This document shows positions 1-8,487 of a DNA stretch of 22,438 bases, in pieces. The DNA lies in NCBI GenBank assembly GCA_024680445.1, contig JAILCJ010000006.1, positions 1 through 22,438 of the forward strand, read 5' to 3'. The position numbers and the translations under genes are program-made. Below the pieces are notes generated by a model. That model was not told the origin of the DNA, searched no databases, and was given only the letters and a program-made list of their open reading frames with translations. Positions within the stretch are counted from its first letter, which is position 1, and the number at the start of each line of letters is the position of its first letter. Source of the stretch: Campylobacter sp. (lineage in GTDB: Bacteria > Campylobacterota > Campylobacteria > Campylobacterales > Campylobacteraceae).

Positions 1-173
1 AATATATTAGTTTTTACTAAAATCAATAAAAGTTCTTTGGTGTTAAAAGTCATCTTAACTTGTCTTAAGCCTACTTTTTGACGATAAAAAAGCATCAAAT
101 TTGATGTTTTCTAATCTAAACCTACCAAGATTCTTGTATCAAATTTGATGTTTAAATATCAAATTTGATTTGT
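1..173. repeat. Intergenic end region with three ATCAAATTTGAT palindromes
   Basis: This non-coding stretch lies beyond the 3' end of mnmA. It holds three perfect copies of the 12-base palindrome ATCAAATTTGAT at 94-105, 138-149 and 158-169. The first is part of a 14-base palindrome, 93-106. Each copy is self-complementary, so the last two can pair with each other as a 12-base-pair stem around an 8-base loop. I see no gene and no GC-rich terminator in the rest of the stretch. A role as transcript end, protein site or DNA-uptake mark is inference. Confidence 0.75.
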
Positions 174-1190
174 CTAAACTATAAAACCGCTTGCTATAAC
201 AAGTTCGTCTTGATACATAACGCAAAGCTGGCCTTGCGCTATGCCAAAAGCAGGGTCTAAAAGCTCGATAGTAGCGGTTTTATCTGCTAAAATTTTTGCC
301 TTTGCTCTTAGTTTTGGACTTCGGTATCGAACCTTAACCTCGCAGTCAAACTCGCTTTCATCGACAAATAAATTTACATTTTCAAGCCTTAGTGATGTGG
401 CTTTCAAATCCTCTTTTGTACCTACCGTAATCTCATTTTTTTGCGGATTTATGGCAAGAACAAAATGCGGATCGTGTGCTCCAAAGACCTCAAAACCACG
501 TCTTTTGCCGATAGTATAGTGCATATAGCCTTGATGACGACCGATAGCATTGCCATTTTTATCAACTACTATGCCTGGTAAATTTGTATCGAAATGACGT
601 TTTAAAATGTCTATATAAGTATCATCGACAAAGCAAATCTCGCTACTTTCGGCTTGTGTAGCAAATTCTTTTAGCAATTGTATCTGTGTGGCTTTGGCTT
701 TGATATCGCTTTTATAATACTCACCAAGTGGAAAAAGCACATCGCTAAGCACGGATTTATCGACCTGAGCCAAAAAATAACTTTGATCTTTTGTAAGATC
801 AAGTGCACTTCGTAAAAATCCGTCTTTTAACCTGACATAATGTCCAGTTGCTAGCTTTTCACAGCCATTTTCTTTTGCAAATTTCAAAAGTTCACCAAGT
901 TTGATAAAACGATTGCAAACCACGCATGGATTTGGCGTTTTGCCCTCTTTATAAAAATTGACAAAAGGCGTGTATACAAGTTCGTGAAATTTGTCTTGCA
1001 AATCCAAAATATGAACTTTTATACCAAGATAATCGCCGACTTTCTTTACTTTTTGTATATTTTTTTCGTGATAAGCATTGTTTGCATGAAGCTTCATATA
1101 ACAACCGCAAATTTCGTGTCCTGCGTCTTGCAAAATTTTAGCACTCATGGTGCTATCGACACCGCCACTCATCGCTAGCATAATTTTCAT
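174..1190 (-). CDS. mnmA: tRNA-specific 2-thiouridylase MnmA
   Basis: A cytoplasmic ATP-dependent enzyme that puts sulfur on C2 of the wobble uridine (U34) in the tRNAs for Lys, Glu and Gln. The N-terminal PP-loop that binds ATP is visible as SGGVDS at residues 8-13. The two catalytic cysteines fit Cys89 in NPCVVCN and Cys186 in SEICF. An ATGHY motif lies near residues 114-118. At 338 residues it is slightly shorter than the usual 350-370. The ATG is preceded by GGGA at a 7-base spacing. It is the last gene of the long minus-strand run, but a 53-base gap and a TATAAT box suggest separate transcription as well. MnmG, which modifies C5 of the same uridine, is encoded at 13528-15396. Confidence 0.95.
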   Translation of the reverse strand: MKIMLAMSGGVDSTMSAKILQDAGHEICGCYMKLHANNAYHEKNIQKVKKVGDYLGIKVHILDLQDKFHELVYTPFVNFYKEGKTPNPCVVCNRFIKLGELLKFAKENGCEKLATGHYVRLKDGFLRSALDLTKDQSYFLAQVDKSVLSDVLFPLGEYYKSDIKAKATQIQLLKEFATQAESSEICFVDDTYIDILKRHFDTNLPGIVVDKNGNAIGRHQGYMHYTIGKRRGFEVFGAHDPHFVLAINPQKNEITVGTKEDLKATSLRLENVNLFVDESEFDCEVKVRYRSPKLRAKAKILADKTATIELLDPAFGIAQGQLCVMYQDELVIASGFIV

Positions 1191-1234
1191 TATAAATTCC
1201 CGTAAATTTTTTGTAAATCAATAAAAAAAGCGTG

Positions 1235-1240
1235 ATTATA
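1235..1240 (-). promoter_or_regulatory. Putative -10 box of mnmA
   Basis: TATAAT on the minus strand in the 53-base gap between the LOG gene and mnmA, 44 bases upstream of the mnmA ATG. A Shine-Dalgarno-like GGGA follows just before the start. Campylobacter vegetative promoters mostly lack a clear -35 box, so the -10 is the main evidence. Confidence 0.45.
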
Positions 1241-1243
1241 ACA

Positions 1244-1834
1244 TCAAATTTTTAAAATTTGTTTAGCTATAAAGTCTATATCATCGCTTATGGTATAAAT
1301 TTCGAGATCTTTTGCACTTATCATTTTCTCGCCAGCAAGAGAGGTTTTGATAAACTCATCAAGTCCGCTCCAAAATTTCTCGCCAACAAGGAAAATTTTT
1401 GCATCTAAAAGTTTGTTTTGAACCAAAACTAAAACCTCTCCAAGCTCGTCAAGCGTACCAAAACCGCCCGGAAAAACCACAAAGGCGATAGACGAATAAA
1501 TAAGTGCAAATTTGCGTGGGCTAAAATGTGAAAACAAATAGCTTTGAGTGATAAAGGAATTTGTTTTTTGCTCAAAAGGCAAGCGAATATTAAAACCTAT
1601 GCTAGGACTTTTGCCACTCTCGTATGCGCCTTTGTTTGCAGCAGCCATTATGCCATCGCCACCGCCAGTTATCACTGCAAAGCCACTATTGCCAAGCTTA
1701 AATGACAGCTCTCTTGCCATTTTATAATAAAGGCTATCTTCGCCTACACGAGCCGAACCAAAAAAGGTAACGGCCTTGTTAGAAAAGTTTACATTGTCTT
1801 TAAAACTTTCAAATTCATGAATAAATTCAGTCAT
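1244..1834 (-). CDS. LOG family protein (TIGR00730 type, Rossmann fold)
   Basis: A 196-residue member of the family long misnamed lysine decarboxylase. Characterised members are nucleotide 5'-monophosphate phosphoribohydrolases (cytokinin-activating LOG proteins in plants, PpnN-like nucleosidases in bacteria). Both signatures are visible: GGGDGIM at residues 57-63 (more often GGGPGIM) and PGGFGTLDE at 122-130, which form the phosphate- and ribose-binding active site. No signal peptide is seen, so the protein is probably cytoplasmic. Its start is separated by one base from the fliY stop, so it is probably translated from the flagellar operon message. The real substrate cannot be told from sequence. 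A nucleotide-salvage or stress role is inference. Confidence 0.85.
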   Translation of the reverse strand: MTEFIHEFESFKDNVNFSNKAVTFFGSARVGEDSLYYKMARELSFKLGNSGFAVITGGGDGIMAAANKGAYESGKSPSIGFNIRLPFEQKTNSFITQSYLFSHFSPRKFALIYSSIAFVVFPGGFGTLDELGEVLVLVQNKLLDAKIFLVGEKFWSGLDEFIKTSLAGEKMISAKDLEIYTISDDIDFIAKQILKI

Positions 1835-1835
1835 C

Positions 1836-2693
1836 TTAAACGCCTTTTAGCTGTTCAAGACGTTCTTTTTTGGTGCCGATTTGCGTGATCTGGATGCCGA
1901 AGTTACCGTCTATAATGACGACTTCACCAAAAGCTATAACCTTATCGCCTATCAAAATTTCAAGCGGATCGTTTGCAAGTTGATTTAATTCTATAACAGA
2001 GCCTATATCCATAGTCAAAACATCTTTTAAAAGCATCCTTTTTGAGCCTATACGCACGCGAATTGGCAAACGAACGTCCATGATGAGATTGATATTTCGC
2101 ATTTCATCTGGACTAAATGAGCTTTTATCGCCCGGAGCTGCTGGAGCTGGGGCTGGTTTGGCTTCTTTGGCTGGTTTTGGCGAAAAGATATTCATAAACA
2201 CTCCGTCGCCTACAAAACCAAATTTTTCAGTCAAATCGTCTATCTTGACATCAAATAAAAACAATTTTTCAAAAGAACTAAGATCAAGCGATGAATCAGG
2301 GGTTAAAAAGCTGACGCCAACGACTTCAAAACTCATTTTGACTATTTCTTTTTGCGCTCCCAAAGAAGTATTAAAAGCTCCTAGTAAATTTGAAAAAATT
2401 TCTTTGGCTGCATCTAGTTCATCATCGCCTAAATTTTCATTTTTGCTTATCTCTTCTTCGCCCATCATCCACTCGCTTACCGCACTGATAAGCACAGGCG
2501 TACTAAGCAAAAGTGCCTTGGCATTGACTTCACCTTTTATGGCAACATTTGCAACTACAAGAGGAGGTTTGATACCGGTTTGACTTTTTGCGTCATAATC
2601 ATTTCTTTCGCCAACTTCCGGTGTTTTACCCGTGAGTCCTTCGATAGTAGCTTTTAGTTCATTTACAAATAAATTAAAAAAATTATTCATCAT
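1836..2693 (-). CDS. fliY: Flagellar motor switch protein FliY (FliN-like C-terminus)
   Basis: A C-ring switch component at the cytoplasmic base of the flagellum. The C-terminal 80 or so residues form a SpoA/FliN domain, with the motifs MDVRLPIRVRIG and LLKDVLTMDIGSVIELN. The N-terminal two thirds resemble the CheC/FliM middle-domain region of FliY proteins. A proline- and alanine-rich linker (AKPAPAPAAP) joins them. Four in-frame starts cluster here: GTG at 2702, then ATG at 2699, 2693 and 2690. I chose the ATG at 2693 because the GAGGG inside the end of fliM lies 8 bases upstream of it. The start lies inside fliM, so the two are probably translationally coupled. FliY coexists with a separate FliN in most Campylobacter species. 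fliN is not in this window. Confidence 0.92.
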   Translation of the reverse strand: MMNNFFNLFVNELKATIEGLTGKTPEVGERNDYDAKSQTGIKPPLVVANVAIKGEVNAKALLLSTPVLISAVSEWMMGEEEISKNENLGDDELDAAKEIFSNLLGAFNTSLGAQKEIVKMSFEVVGVSFLTPDSSLDLSSFEKLFLFDVKIDDLTEKFGFVGDGVFMNIFSPKPAKEAKPAPAPAAPGDKSSFSPDEMRNINLIMDVRLPIRVRIGSKRMLLKDVLTMDIGSVIELNQLANDPLEILIGDKVIAFGEVVIIDGNFGIQITQIGTKKERLEQLKGV

Positions 2694-3780
2694 ACTCATC
2701 ACCCTCTTCTTCTCGCTTGTTTTCTTCTTGTTCGTAAGCTACAAGTTTTGCCTTACGTTCTTCTTCGTATCTTTCTAGGATATTTTTGATTTCGTCTCTA
2801 TCGGATCTTATCAATTCTTCTATGCGGATAGACTTGCGATATCTATGCAAGCCAACCTCAGCCAAAAATACCTCTTTTTTATCGATAGAAACAATGGCTT
2901 TATCGTCCGCACCCCTATCAAGCCTTAGTATATCGCCCTCTTTTAAGTCTAAAAACTCGCTAACACTAATAACCGTCTTGCCTAAAATCGCTTCATACAA
3001 GATATCTGCACGACCGATAAGGGTTTTTAACTCTTTGTTTCGGCTTTTTTTAGCGCTCGTTTCACCAAGCATGATATCGCGGTTTGCAAGACGTGAAAGT
3101 ATAGGTTCAAGATAGATAACTGGATAGCAAATATTTATCATACCGCTAGAATTTCCGACTATGATCTCCATTACAACCATAATTACGATTTCGTTTTGGC
3201 TAACGATTTGCACGACGCTTGGACTACTTTCTTTGGCTTCGACATTTGGATACATATCAGTTATCATGCTCCAACTTTCTTTTAGTCTTTGCATTATCAT
3301 ACGAAGCACGGCATCAAGCAAATTTATCTCAATATCTGTTAATTCTCTCGTGGTTTCAAAATTTTCACCAAGTCCGCCTAAAAGTCGGTCTATCATAGGA
3401 AAGGCTATGCTAGGATTTATCTCCAAAACACAATTTCCGTCAAGTGGTTTTATAGAAAAAACATTAAAACTGGTTGGACTTGGCAAACTCATCAAAAATT
3501 CACCATAAGTCATTTGATCGACGCTATGGAGGCGAATCTCGACGATAGAACGCATAACGCTTGAAATTTGACTTGCAAGGTTACGAGCAAGTTTATCGTG
3601 TATGCCTTTTATGGCACGAAGTTGTTCTTTAGAAACACGGTTTGGTCGCTTAAAATCGTATATAACTATCTGGCGATCATCGTCTTTGGTGCTTTGTGGC
3701 ACCTCCATTTGCGATGCGTCACCCTCATCTACGACTTCAAGTAAAGCGTCAATCTCTTCTTGCGATAAAATATCTGCCAT
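2683..3780 (-). CDS. fliM: Flagellar motor switch protein FliM
   Basis: The C-ring protein that receives CheY-phosphate and sets the direction of flagellar rotation. The N-terminus shows the FliM opening LSQEEIDALLEVVDEG (residues 5-20), which covers the CheY-binding peptide. It is followed by the middle CheC-like domain and a C-terminal SpoA domain near residues 270-330 (VSEFLDLKEGDILRLD). The length of 365 residues is normal. The tail is very acidic and charged (EEERKAKL...EEEGDEYDE). The fliM ATG shares one base with the fliA stop codon (TAATG) and the fliM end overlaps the fliY start, so fliA-fliM-fliY are probably made together. Confidence 0.96.
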   Translation of the reverse strand: MADILSQEEIDALLEVVDEGDASQMEVPQSTKDDDRQIVIYDFKRPNRVSKEQLRAIKGIHDKLARNLASQISSVMRSIVEIRLHSVDQMTYGEFLMSLPSPTSFNVFSIKPLDGNCVLEINPSIAFPMIDRLLGGLGENFETTRELTDIEINLLDAVLRMIMQRLKESWSMITDMYPNVEAKESSPSVVQIVSQNEIVIMVVMEIIVGNSSGMINICYPVIYLEPILSRLANRDIMLGETSAKKSRNKELKTLIGRADILYEAILGKTVISVSEFLDLKEGDILRLDRGADDKAIVSIDKKEVFLAEVGLHRYRKSIRIEELIRSDRDEIKNILERYEEERKAKLVAYEQEENKREEEGDEYDE

Positions 3781-4484
3781 TACGCCCCCAAACTTTGTCT
3801 AATTTTACTCATAAGCCTTTTATTTATCTGCGAAATTCTACTTTCGCTAATATGCATAATATCGCTTATTTCTTTCAAATTTAACTCTTCATAATAATAT
3901 AGTTGAATCAAAAGTTGCTCACGCTCATTAAATTTTTTAAGAATTTTACTTACCCTATCAATGAGATCGTCACGTTCAACGATTTGTTCTGTATTTTCAT
4001 CGCTATAAACTTGCAACTGATCGTCAAGACTAAGCAAATTTGCAACTTCACCAGCTTCTCTGGCGTCTCGAATTTTATTTATATCCTCGCCAAGTTTTGC
4101 TGCCAAATACTCATCACTCGGCTCTTCTTCATGTTCGTTAAAATACTCATCAACCAAAGAATTTATATTTTTAAGCAAAGTTCTATTTGCACGGCTCATC
4201 ACATCAAGCGTTCGCAAATAATCAAGCATAGCCCCATAAACACGTTTGCTAGCGTAACCCCAAAAAGAATCATTTTGGTTTTTATCATATTTTCTGCTAA
4301 GTTTTATCATTTCTTCGACACCACAACCCATAAGGTCATTGACATCGATATTTGCAGGTAGCCTTTCTTTTAGCCTATACGCCATGGCACGAAGCGCTGG
4401 CATATAAGCCATGACTACTTCGTCTTGTTCTTTTTTTATCGCACTTTGATAGGCATCAAGCTGCTTTTGCTTTTGATTTTGCAT
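3780..4484 (-). CDS. fliA: Flagellar sigma factor FliA (sigma-28)
   Basis: An alternative sigma factor that directs RNA polymerase to late flagellar genes such as flaA. It has 234 residues. Region 2 spans about residues 25-100 (DVNDLMGCGVEEMIKL, FWGYASKRVYGAMLDYLR). Region 3 follows near 120-145. Region 4 holds a helix-turn-helix near 200-230 (LNLKEISDIMHISESRISQ). The start lies 29 bases inside the upstream small membrane gene, which suggests translational coupling. FlgM, its usual anti-sigma factor, is not in this window. I found no sigma-28 or sigma-54 promoter directly upstream, so it probably depends on the operon promoter before aroQ. Confidence 0.95.
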   Translation of the reverse strand: MQNQKQKQLDAYQSAIKKEQDEVVMAYMPALRAMAYRLKERLPANIDVNDLMGCGVEEMIKLSRKYDKNQNDSFWGYASKRVYGAMLDYLRTLDVMSRANRTLLKNINSLVDEYFNEHEEEPSDEYLAAKLGEDINKIRDAREAGEVANLLSLDDQLQVYSDENTEQIVERDDLIDRVSKILKKFNEREQLLIQLYYYEELNLKEISDIMHISESRISQINKRLMSKIRQSLGA

Positions 4485-4806
4485 TTTTGGCAGTTCCGTT
4501 TTTGTTTTTATTAGCGACTTTGATTATTAAATTTTCCATACGCTTTTCTCTGATAGCAAGTTCAGTAAGCAAATAATCCGCCACATCCTCATGCTTTTCT
4601 TTATCAAAATACTGTGTCATCGACTTTTTGACATCGACATAATTCATAATAATAATGTGAATAATAAGATAAAAGAAAAATGTTACGAAAAAAGTATAGC
4701 CCATCATATCCACCGCATCGTCTGCGTTAAGAAGTGAAAAAACAAGCCCTACAAAAAATCCGCAAACCGTAAAAAACGCTATGTAATTCTCCGCTCTCAT
4801 ACCCAC
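4456..4806 (-). CDS. Small inner-membrane protein of the flhG-fliA interval (Cj0062c-like)
   Basis: I recognise this by position: C. jejuni has a similar small gene (Cj0062c) between flhG and fliA. It has no known function that I can name. The 116 residues contain two hydrophobic segments, about 9-27 (IAFFTVCGFFVGLVFSLL) and 35-54 (GYTFFVTFFFYLIIHIIIMN), split by a short acidic loop. A charged cytoplasmic-type tail, rich in Lys and Glu, ends in a run of Lys and Ala. The longest start is GTG at 4806, 4 bases after an AGGA. An ATG at 4800 is also possible. It begins 6 bases after flhG and overlaps fliA by 29 bases. A role in flagellar assembly or its control is inference from this tight placement. 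Confidence 0.8.
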   Translation of the reverse strand: MGMRAENYIAFFTVCGFFVGLVFSLLNADDAVDMMGYTFFVTFFFYLIIHIIIMNYVDVKKSMTQYFDKEKHEDVADYLLTELAIREKRMENLIIKVANKNKNGTAKNAKSKAKAA

Positions 4807-4812
4807 AAATTC

Positions 4813-5679
4813 CTAAAAATTTTCTATCAGCCTTTTGAAAAAATCGCTAAAACTGCCATTAGAATTATTGCTAAGCACTTTTCGTTCCAACCTATAAAGC
4901 AAATTTGATGCGATATTTCTTAACTCTACACTTTGAGTGCTATAAGGTGCGTCATTTGTAAAAAGTGTACGTTGTTTTATGCTTTTTACTATTAATGGCG
5001 TTTGGCTTATGTATCCGATAAGCTCCAAATTTAGCCCCTCTCCTATGTTTAACATGGCTACTTTTTTGATATTTTCAAAAATTCTATTTGCCTCCGCTTC
5101 GTTTTTTACAAGATTAAAAAGCATAAGCGGATTTGTTTTAAACCTTGAAACTATTTTTATGACCGCATAAGCGTCCGTGATACTAGCAGGATCTGGCACG
5201 GTTACGACTACGACCTCATCGGCAGCTTCTAAAAACATTTGCGTGCTACCGCCTATACCAGCACCTGTGTCTATTATCATAAAGTCAAGCTTATCAAGTT
5301 CGCTTGCTTCTTCTAAGAATCTCTCATATAAAAACTGGCTGTTAAATTTCAAAATTTCATCGCCACTTTCGCCGGGGATTAGCATCAAATTTTCGTTAAT
5401 CGGTATGAGTATATCTTTTAGCGAACACTCACCTTTTAACACATGCAAGAGATTTTGCCCCATTTTAACATTTAAAATCACATCAAGATTTGCCAAACCG
5501 ATATCTGCATCAAGCAAGGCAACTTTATAGCCATCTTGCGATAAAATATTTGCCAAATTTGCACTTATTGTGCTTTTGCCAACACCGCCCTTACCGCTTG
5601 TTATAGCTATAAAATGTGTATTTTTTTCAACATTTTTTGGAGTTACTAGGTTTTTTAATTTACTTGCTTGATTTATCAT
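4813..5679 (-). CDS. flhG: Flagellar number regulator FlhG (FleN/YlxH, MinD-like ATPase)
   Basis: A ParA/MinD-family ATPase that limits flagellar number and, in Campylobacter, also influences the division site. The deviant Walker A motif GKGGVGKS is at residues 29-36. The switch motif LLDADIGLANLDV is at about 55-67, and Walker B (FMIIDTGAG) lies near 135. The N-terminal NQASKLK (residues 3-9) matches the DQAxxLR motif through which FlhG stimulates the FlhF GTPase, with conservative changes. The C-terminal stretch (FSDFFKRLIENF) could be the membrane-binding amphipathic helix usual in this family. Its ATG overlaps the flhF stop as ATGA, so the two partners are translationally coupled. Confidence 0.95.
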   Translation of the reverse strand: MINQASKLKNLVTPKNVEKNTHFIAITSGKGGVGKSTISANLANILSQDGYKVALLDADIGLANLDVILNVKMGQNLLHVLKGECSLKDILIPINENLMLIPGESGDEILKFNSQFLYERFLEEASELDKLDFMIIDTGAGIGGSTQMFLEAADEVVVVTVPDPASITDAYAVIKIVSRFKTNPLMLFNLVKNEAEANRIFENIKKVAMLNIGEGLNLELIGYISQTPLIVKSIKQRTLFTNDAPYSTQSVELRNIASNLLYRLERKVLSNNSNGSFSDFFKRLIENF

Positions 5680-6974
5680 TTTTTGCCTTTCTCAAAGCCT
5701 TCAAGAACGCAAGAAACTAAAAACTCGCTTTTTGCTTCAAGCAAATCATCTGGCACTTCTTGCCCTATGCTAAAATAGCTAACTGGCGTATTTGTTTCAT
5801 AAAGCAAAGAAAAAACATTACCAAAAATTCTTGTTTCATCAAATTTGGTAATGATCAAGGTATCGATATCTAAAAAACTAAAACCATTATATATCTCCAT
5901 AAGATCTTCAACCTTTGAACCAGCCGATAAAACCAAATTTACATCTATATCAGCATCGCTGTTGCGTAAAAAATTGTCAAGTTTGTTTAATTTTTCTTTG
6001 TCAAACTGTGAGTTGCCTGTCGTATCTATCAAAATGATATCGCAATTGCTTAGTCTTTTTATGGAATTTTTAAAGTCCGCAACCTCGATAACATCAAGTA
6101 TAGGTAATCTCATCATATTTGCATACTGAAATAGCTGTTCGACCGCTCCGATTCTATAAGTATCAAGGGTGATAATGCCGACTTTATATCGTTTCTCACC
6201 GCTATAAGCAAAACGAGCGGCAAGTTTAGCCAAGGTCGTGGTTTTGCCAACGCCTGTTGGACCAACAAGCATCATGATTCTTTGTTTTCTGCCGCCAAAT
6301 TCTTTTCGGCAAGGTAGCATATTTCGCAAAAATGAGTAAAAATACCTTTTAACCGCCGTTGGGTTTGCCTTCATGGCTGGTGGCATATTTTGCATGGTGG
6401 TTTGCATAATGGCTTCTAAATGCTCGCTTTTCATGCCACTTTGGCTTGCTGCCTTATAAATACTTGCAAATTCCGGCGGTATAGCAAGGTTATTTCTACT
6501 GCTTGCCCTTTCGTCCCAAAACATATCAGCTATCAAACCAACCTTGTCGCTTAGGGCATTTACTTGCTTAGCAACATCGTCTATTTTGCGATTTACAACT
6601 ATATCGCTTGCTTGCGGTTTTTGGCTGGCTTCTTGATTTTGAGCGGTGATTTGCCTTGCTTGGTTAGAAATGTTTAGCATAACATCATCATCGACTTTTG
6701 GCGATGAAACCGGTGCTTCTGTAACGCTAAATTTTCTTTGTTTTGGCTCTAAGTAGTTTTCATACTCACGAATTTTTGGATTTTGCACAACTTCTGGCTG
6801 TGTATCTGGCACTTCAACACTAATTAAAACTTCATAAATTGGTTTTTTATTTATACTTTTTGCTTGGATTTGCTTTGTTGTTACGCAAACAGCGTTATCT
6901 CCACACTCTTCGCGTGCTTTTTTAAGTGCTTCAACAGCACTTTCACCAGTAAAAGTACGATATTTTATAGCCAT
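5676..6974 (-). CDS. flhF: Flagellar placement GTPase FlhF (SRP-type)
   Basis: A signal-recognition-particle-type GTPase that marks the pole for flagellar assembly; in Campylobacter it is also needed for expression of sigma-54 flagellar genes. The N-terminal B domain (about 1-75) starts MAIKYRTFTGESAVEALKKA. A low-complexity linker with many Gln, Ser and Pro covers about 80-160. The NG domain follows, with P-loop GPTGVGKTT at 238-246, G2 element DTYRIGAVEQL from 271, G3 element DTTGNSQ from 317 and G4 element TKFD at 376-379. The G3 form DTxGxSQ is usual in FlhF, in contrast to DTAGR in Ffh. At 432 residues it is shorter than C. jejuni FlhF, mainly in the linker. It begins 2 bases after folK. 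Confidence 0.95.
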   Translation of the reverse strand: MAIKYRTFTGESAVEALKKAREECGDNAVCVTTKQIQAKSINKKPIYEVLISVEVPDTQPEVVQNPKIREYENYLEPKQRKFSVTEAPVSSPKVDDDVMLNISNQARQITAQNQEASQKPQASDIVVNRKIDDVAKQVNALSDKVGLIADMFWDERASSRNNLAIPPEFASIYKAASQSGMKSEHLEAIMQTTMQNMPPAMKANPTAVKRYFYSFLRNMLPCRKEFGGRKQRIMMLVGPTGVGKTTTLAKLAARFAYSGEKRYKVGIITLDTYRIGAVEQLFQYANMMRLPILDVIEVADFKNSIKRLSNCDIILIDTTGNSQFDKEKLNKLDNFLRNSDADIDVNLVLSAGSKVEDLMEIYNGFSFLDIDTLIITKFDETRIFGNVFSLLYETNTPVSYFSIGQEVPDDLLEAKSEFLVSCVLEGFEKGKK

Positions 6975-6976
6975 TT

Positions 6977-7456
6977 TTATAAACTCCTCATAAGCCCTAA
7001 TGGGACTATCACGCTAAGTCGCTCCCCAGCACCCGGATGAGGCACTGTTAAAGTTTTGCTTTTACGCACCTTTGTACTCATATATAAAATATCCAAATCA
7101 AGCGTTCTTGGAGCATTTTTAAAGCTCCGCTTGCGTTTGAATTTCAACTCATAATGTTGCAAAATTTTAAGCAAAGCCATGGGCGAAAGATTGGTTTGAA
7201 CCAAAAGCACAGCATTGCTAAAATCGCTTTGATCGGTGTAACCAAAAGCGGCATTTACCAGTATGGGCGAAAGTTCGACTACATTGAATCTAAAATCATT
7301 TTTCATCAAATGTATAAATCTATCAAATCTCGCACCTACATTGCCGATATTTCCGCCAAGTCCTATCAAAGCATAAAATTTAAAAGCTTTTTTTTCTTTA
7401 AAATAACTCGGGCAATAATGACTTCTTTCAAGCCGTCTTGCTCCAACTAACTTCAT
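6977..7456 (-). CDS. folK: HPPK, 2-amino-4-hydroxy-6-hydroxymethyldihydropteridine pyrophosphokinase
   Basis: Transfers pyrophosphate from ATP to 6-hydroxymethyl-7,8-dihydropterin, the step before dihydropteroate synthesis in folate production. Visible family motifs are IGLGGNIGN near the N-terminus, RTLDLDILY (HPPK signature with the two Mg-binding Asp) and PHPGAGERLSVIVPL. An upstream ATG at 7465 would add three residues. I prefer the ATG at 7456 because it overlaps the pepQ-like stop as ATGA, the same junction used at flhF-flhG. About 30 residues precede the first beta strand, longer than the E. coli enzyme. I believe other Campylobacter FolK proteins share this. Confidence 0.9.
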   Translation of the reverse strand: MKLVGARRLERSHYCPSYFKEKKAFKFYALIGLGGNIGNVGARFDRFIHLMKNDFRFNVVELSPILVNAAFGYTDQSDFSNAVLLVQTNLSPMALLKILQHYELKFKRKRSFKNAPRTLDLDILYMSTKVRKSKTLTVPHPGAGERLSVIVPLGLMRSL

Positions 7457-8487
7457 AAAATACAAGCACCATTTTCACGCACAACGACGACATCTTCGAT
7501 ACGCACGCCAAATTCATTTGGCAAATAAATTCCCGGTTCTATGCTAAAAACCATACCCTCTTTTATGATAGTATCGCTTTTAAAATTTATCATCGGAAGC
7601 TCGTGTATATCGACACCAACGCCATGTCCGGTTGAGTGAATAAAATATTTCTCATAACCAGCCTCGGCTATGACAGTCCTTGCCGCAGCGTCTATATCTT
7701 TTGCCCTAAGCCCCACTCTTACCGCCTGTATCGCAGCATTTTGAGCAGCCAAAACTATATCATAAATTTCTTGTTGTTTTGAATTTTTAAAATTTTGTTT
7801 TTTGTCAAAATTAAAATTCTCATCAAAATACGCAGTTCTGGTTCTATCTGAACAATAATTTTGCCACCTTAGCCCCGCATCAAGCAAGAGCAAATCGCCT
7901 TTTTTTAGCCTTTTTTGGCTTGGCAAGGCGTGAGCTTTGGCGGCATTTTCGTTTATAGCAACTATGGGGCTAAAACTTAAAGCAAATTTGTTTTTTTGCT
8001 TAAAAATCAACTCGGCGTTGTAGTGCAACTCGCTTTCGCTCATGCCCTCGCCGTTTTGTCTAACAAATTTGGCAAATTCATCAAAACATTTTGCTCCAAA
8101 TTCGCTAGCTTGTTTTAAAATTTCTATTTCTTTTTCACTTTTGCAAATTCGCTTTAATTTTGAAAAATTTTTACTTTGCACAAATCTTATACCAAGCCCT
8201 TTATTTAGGGCTTCATACTCGCTAAGGCTAAAATCGCAAGGATCAAAAACTAAACTTTTAACCCCAAATTTTCTAAGCAATAAACGAGCAGTTTTTATAA
8301 GTCCATTTGTAGCTGCATCTATAACGCTAACACCGCTAAATACGGCATTTGTAGCCTCGAGTGTATAACGCGCGTCTGTGATAAAAAACTTTTTTTCGCC
8401 AAGGGCTAAAAACAAGACATTATCACAGCTATATCCGCACTCGAAATATACGGCGTTTTCGTTTTTTAAGATGAAGTTACTAAGCAT
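7453..8487 (-). CDS. pepQ: M24 family aminopeptidase P / Xaa-Pro dipeptidase-like
   Basis: A cytoplasmic metallopeptidase of the pita-bread fold, expected to cleave peptides next to proline. All five metal ligands are present: Asp203 (LLLDAG), Asp214 (CSDRTRT), His288 ([12 protein letters not shown]), Glu317 (SIEPGIY) and Glu331 (VRIEDVV). The N-terminal half (1-120) is a short creatinase-like domain. The 344-residue length fits the short PepQ class. The exact specificity (PepP or PepQ) cannot be settled, so the symbol follows the H. pylori order folK-pepQ-aroQ. The start lies inside the end of aroQ (8-base overlap) and the stop overlaps folK. Confidence 0.9.
   Translation of the reverse strand: MLSNFILKNENAVYFECGYSCDNVLFLALGEKKFFITDARYTLEATNAVFSGVSVIDAATNGLIKTARLLLRKFGVKSLVFDPCDFSLSEYEALNKGLGIRFVQSKNFSKLKRICKSEKEIEILKQASEFGAKCFDEFAKFVRQNGEGMSESELHYNAELIFKQKNKFALSFSPIVAINENAAKAHALPSQKRLKKGDLLLLDAGLRWQNYCSDRTRTAYFDENFNFDKKQNFKNSKQQEIYDIVLAAQNAAIQAVRVGLRAKDIDAAARTVIAEAGYEKYFIHSTGHGVGVDIHELPMINFKSDTIIKEGMVFSIEPGIYLPNEFGVRIEDVVVVRENGACIL

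Noticed and set aside
2080..2583. A 167-codon open frame on the plus strand opposite fliY, with a Gly/Ala-rich stretch
   Set aside because: It is the antisense reading of the Pro/Ala linker and SpoA region of fliY. It has no ribosome site or recognisable domain, and the fliY frame is fully supported by family motifs.
2683..2702. The overlap of fliM and fliY as a possible frameshifted fusion gene
   Set aside because: Both proteins are full length with complete domains, and an internal ribosome site (GAGGG) precedes the fliY start, so translational coupling explains it.
3903..4361. A 152-codon open frame opposite fliA
   Set aside because: An AT-rich shadow frame with low complexity and no motif. 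FliA regions 2 and 4 are clear on the other strand.
6020..6040. The DTTGNSQ motif in FlhF as a damaged GTPase G3 element
   Set aside because: FlhF proteins typically have DTxGxSQ here, unlike Ffh and FtsY, so this is a family feature and not damage.
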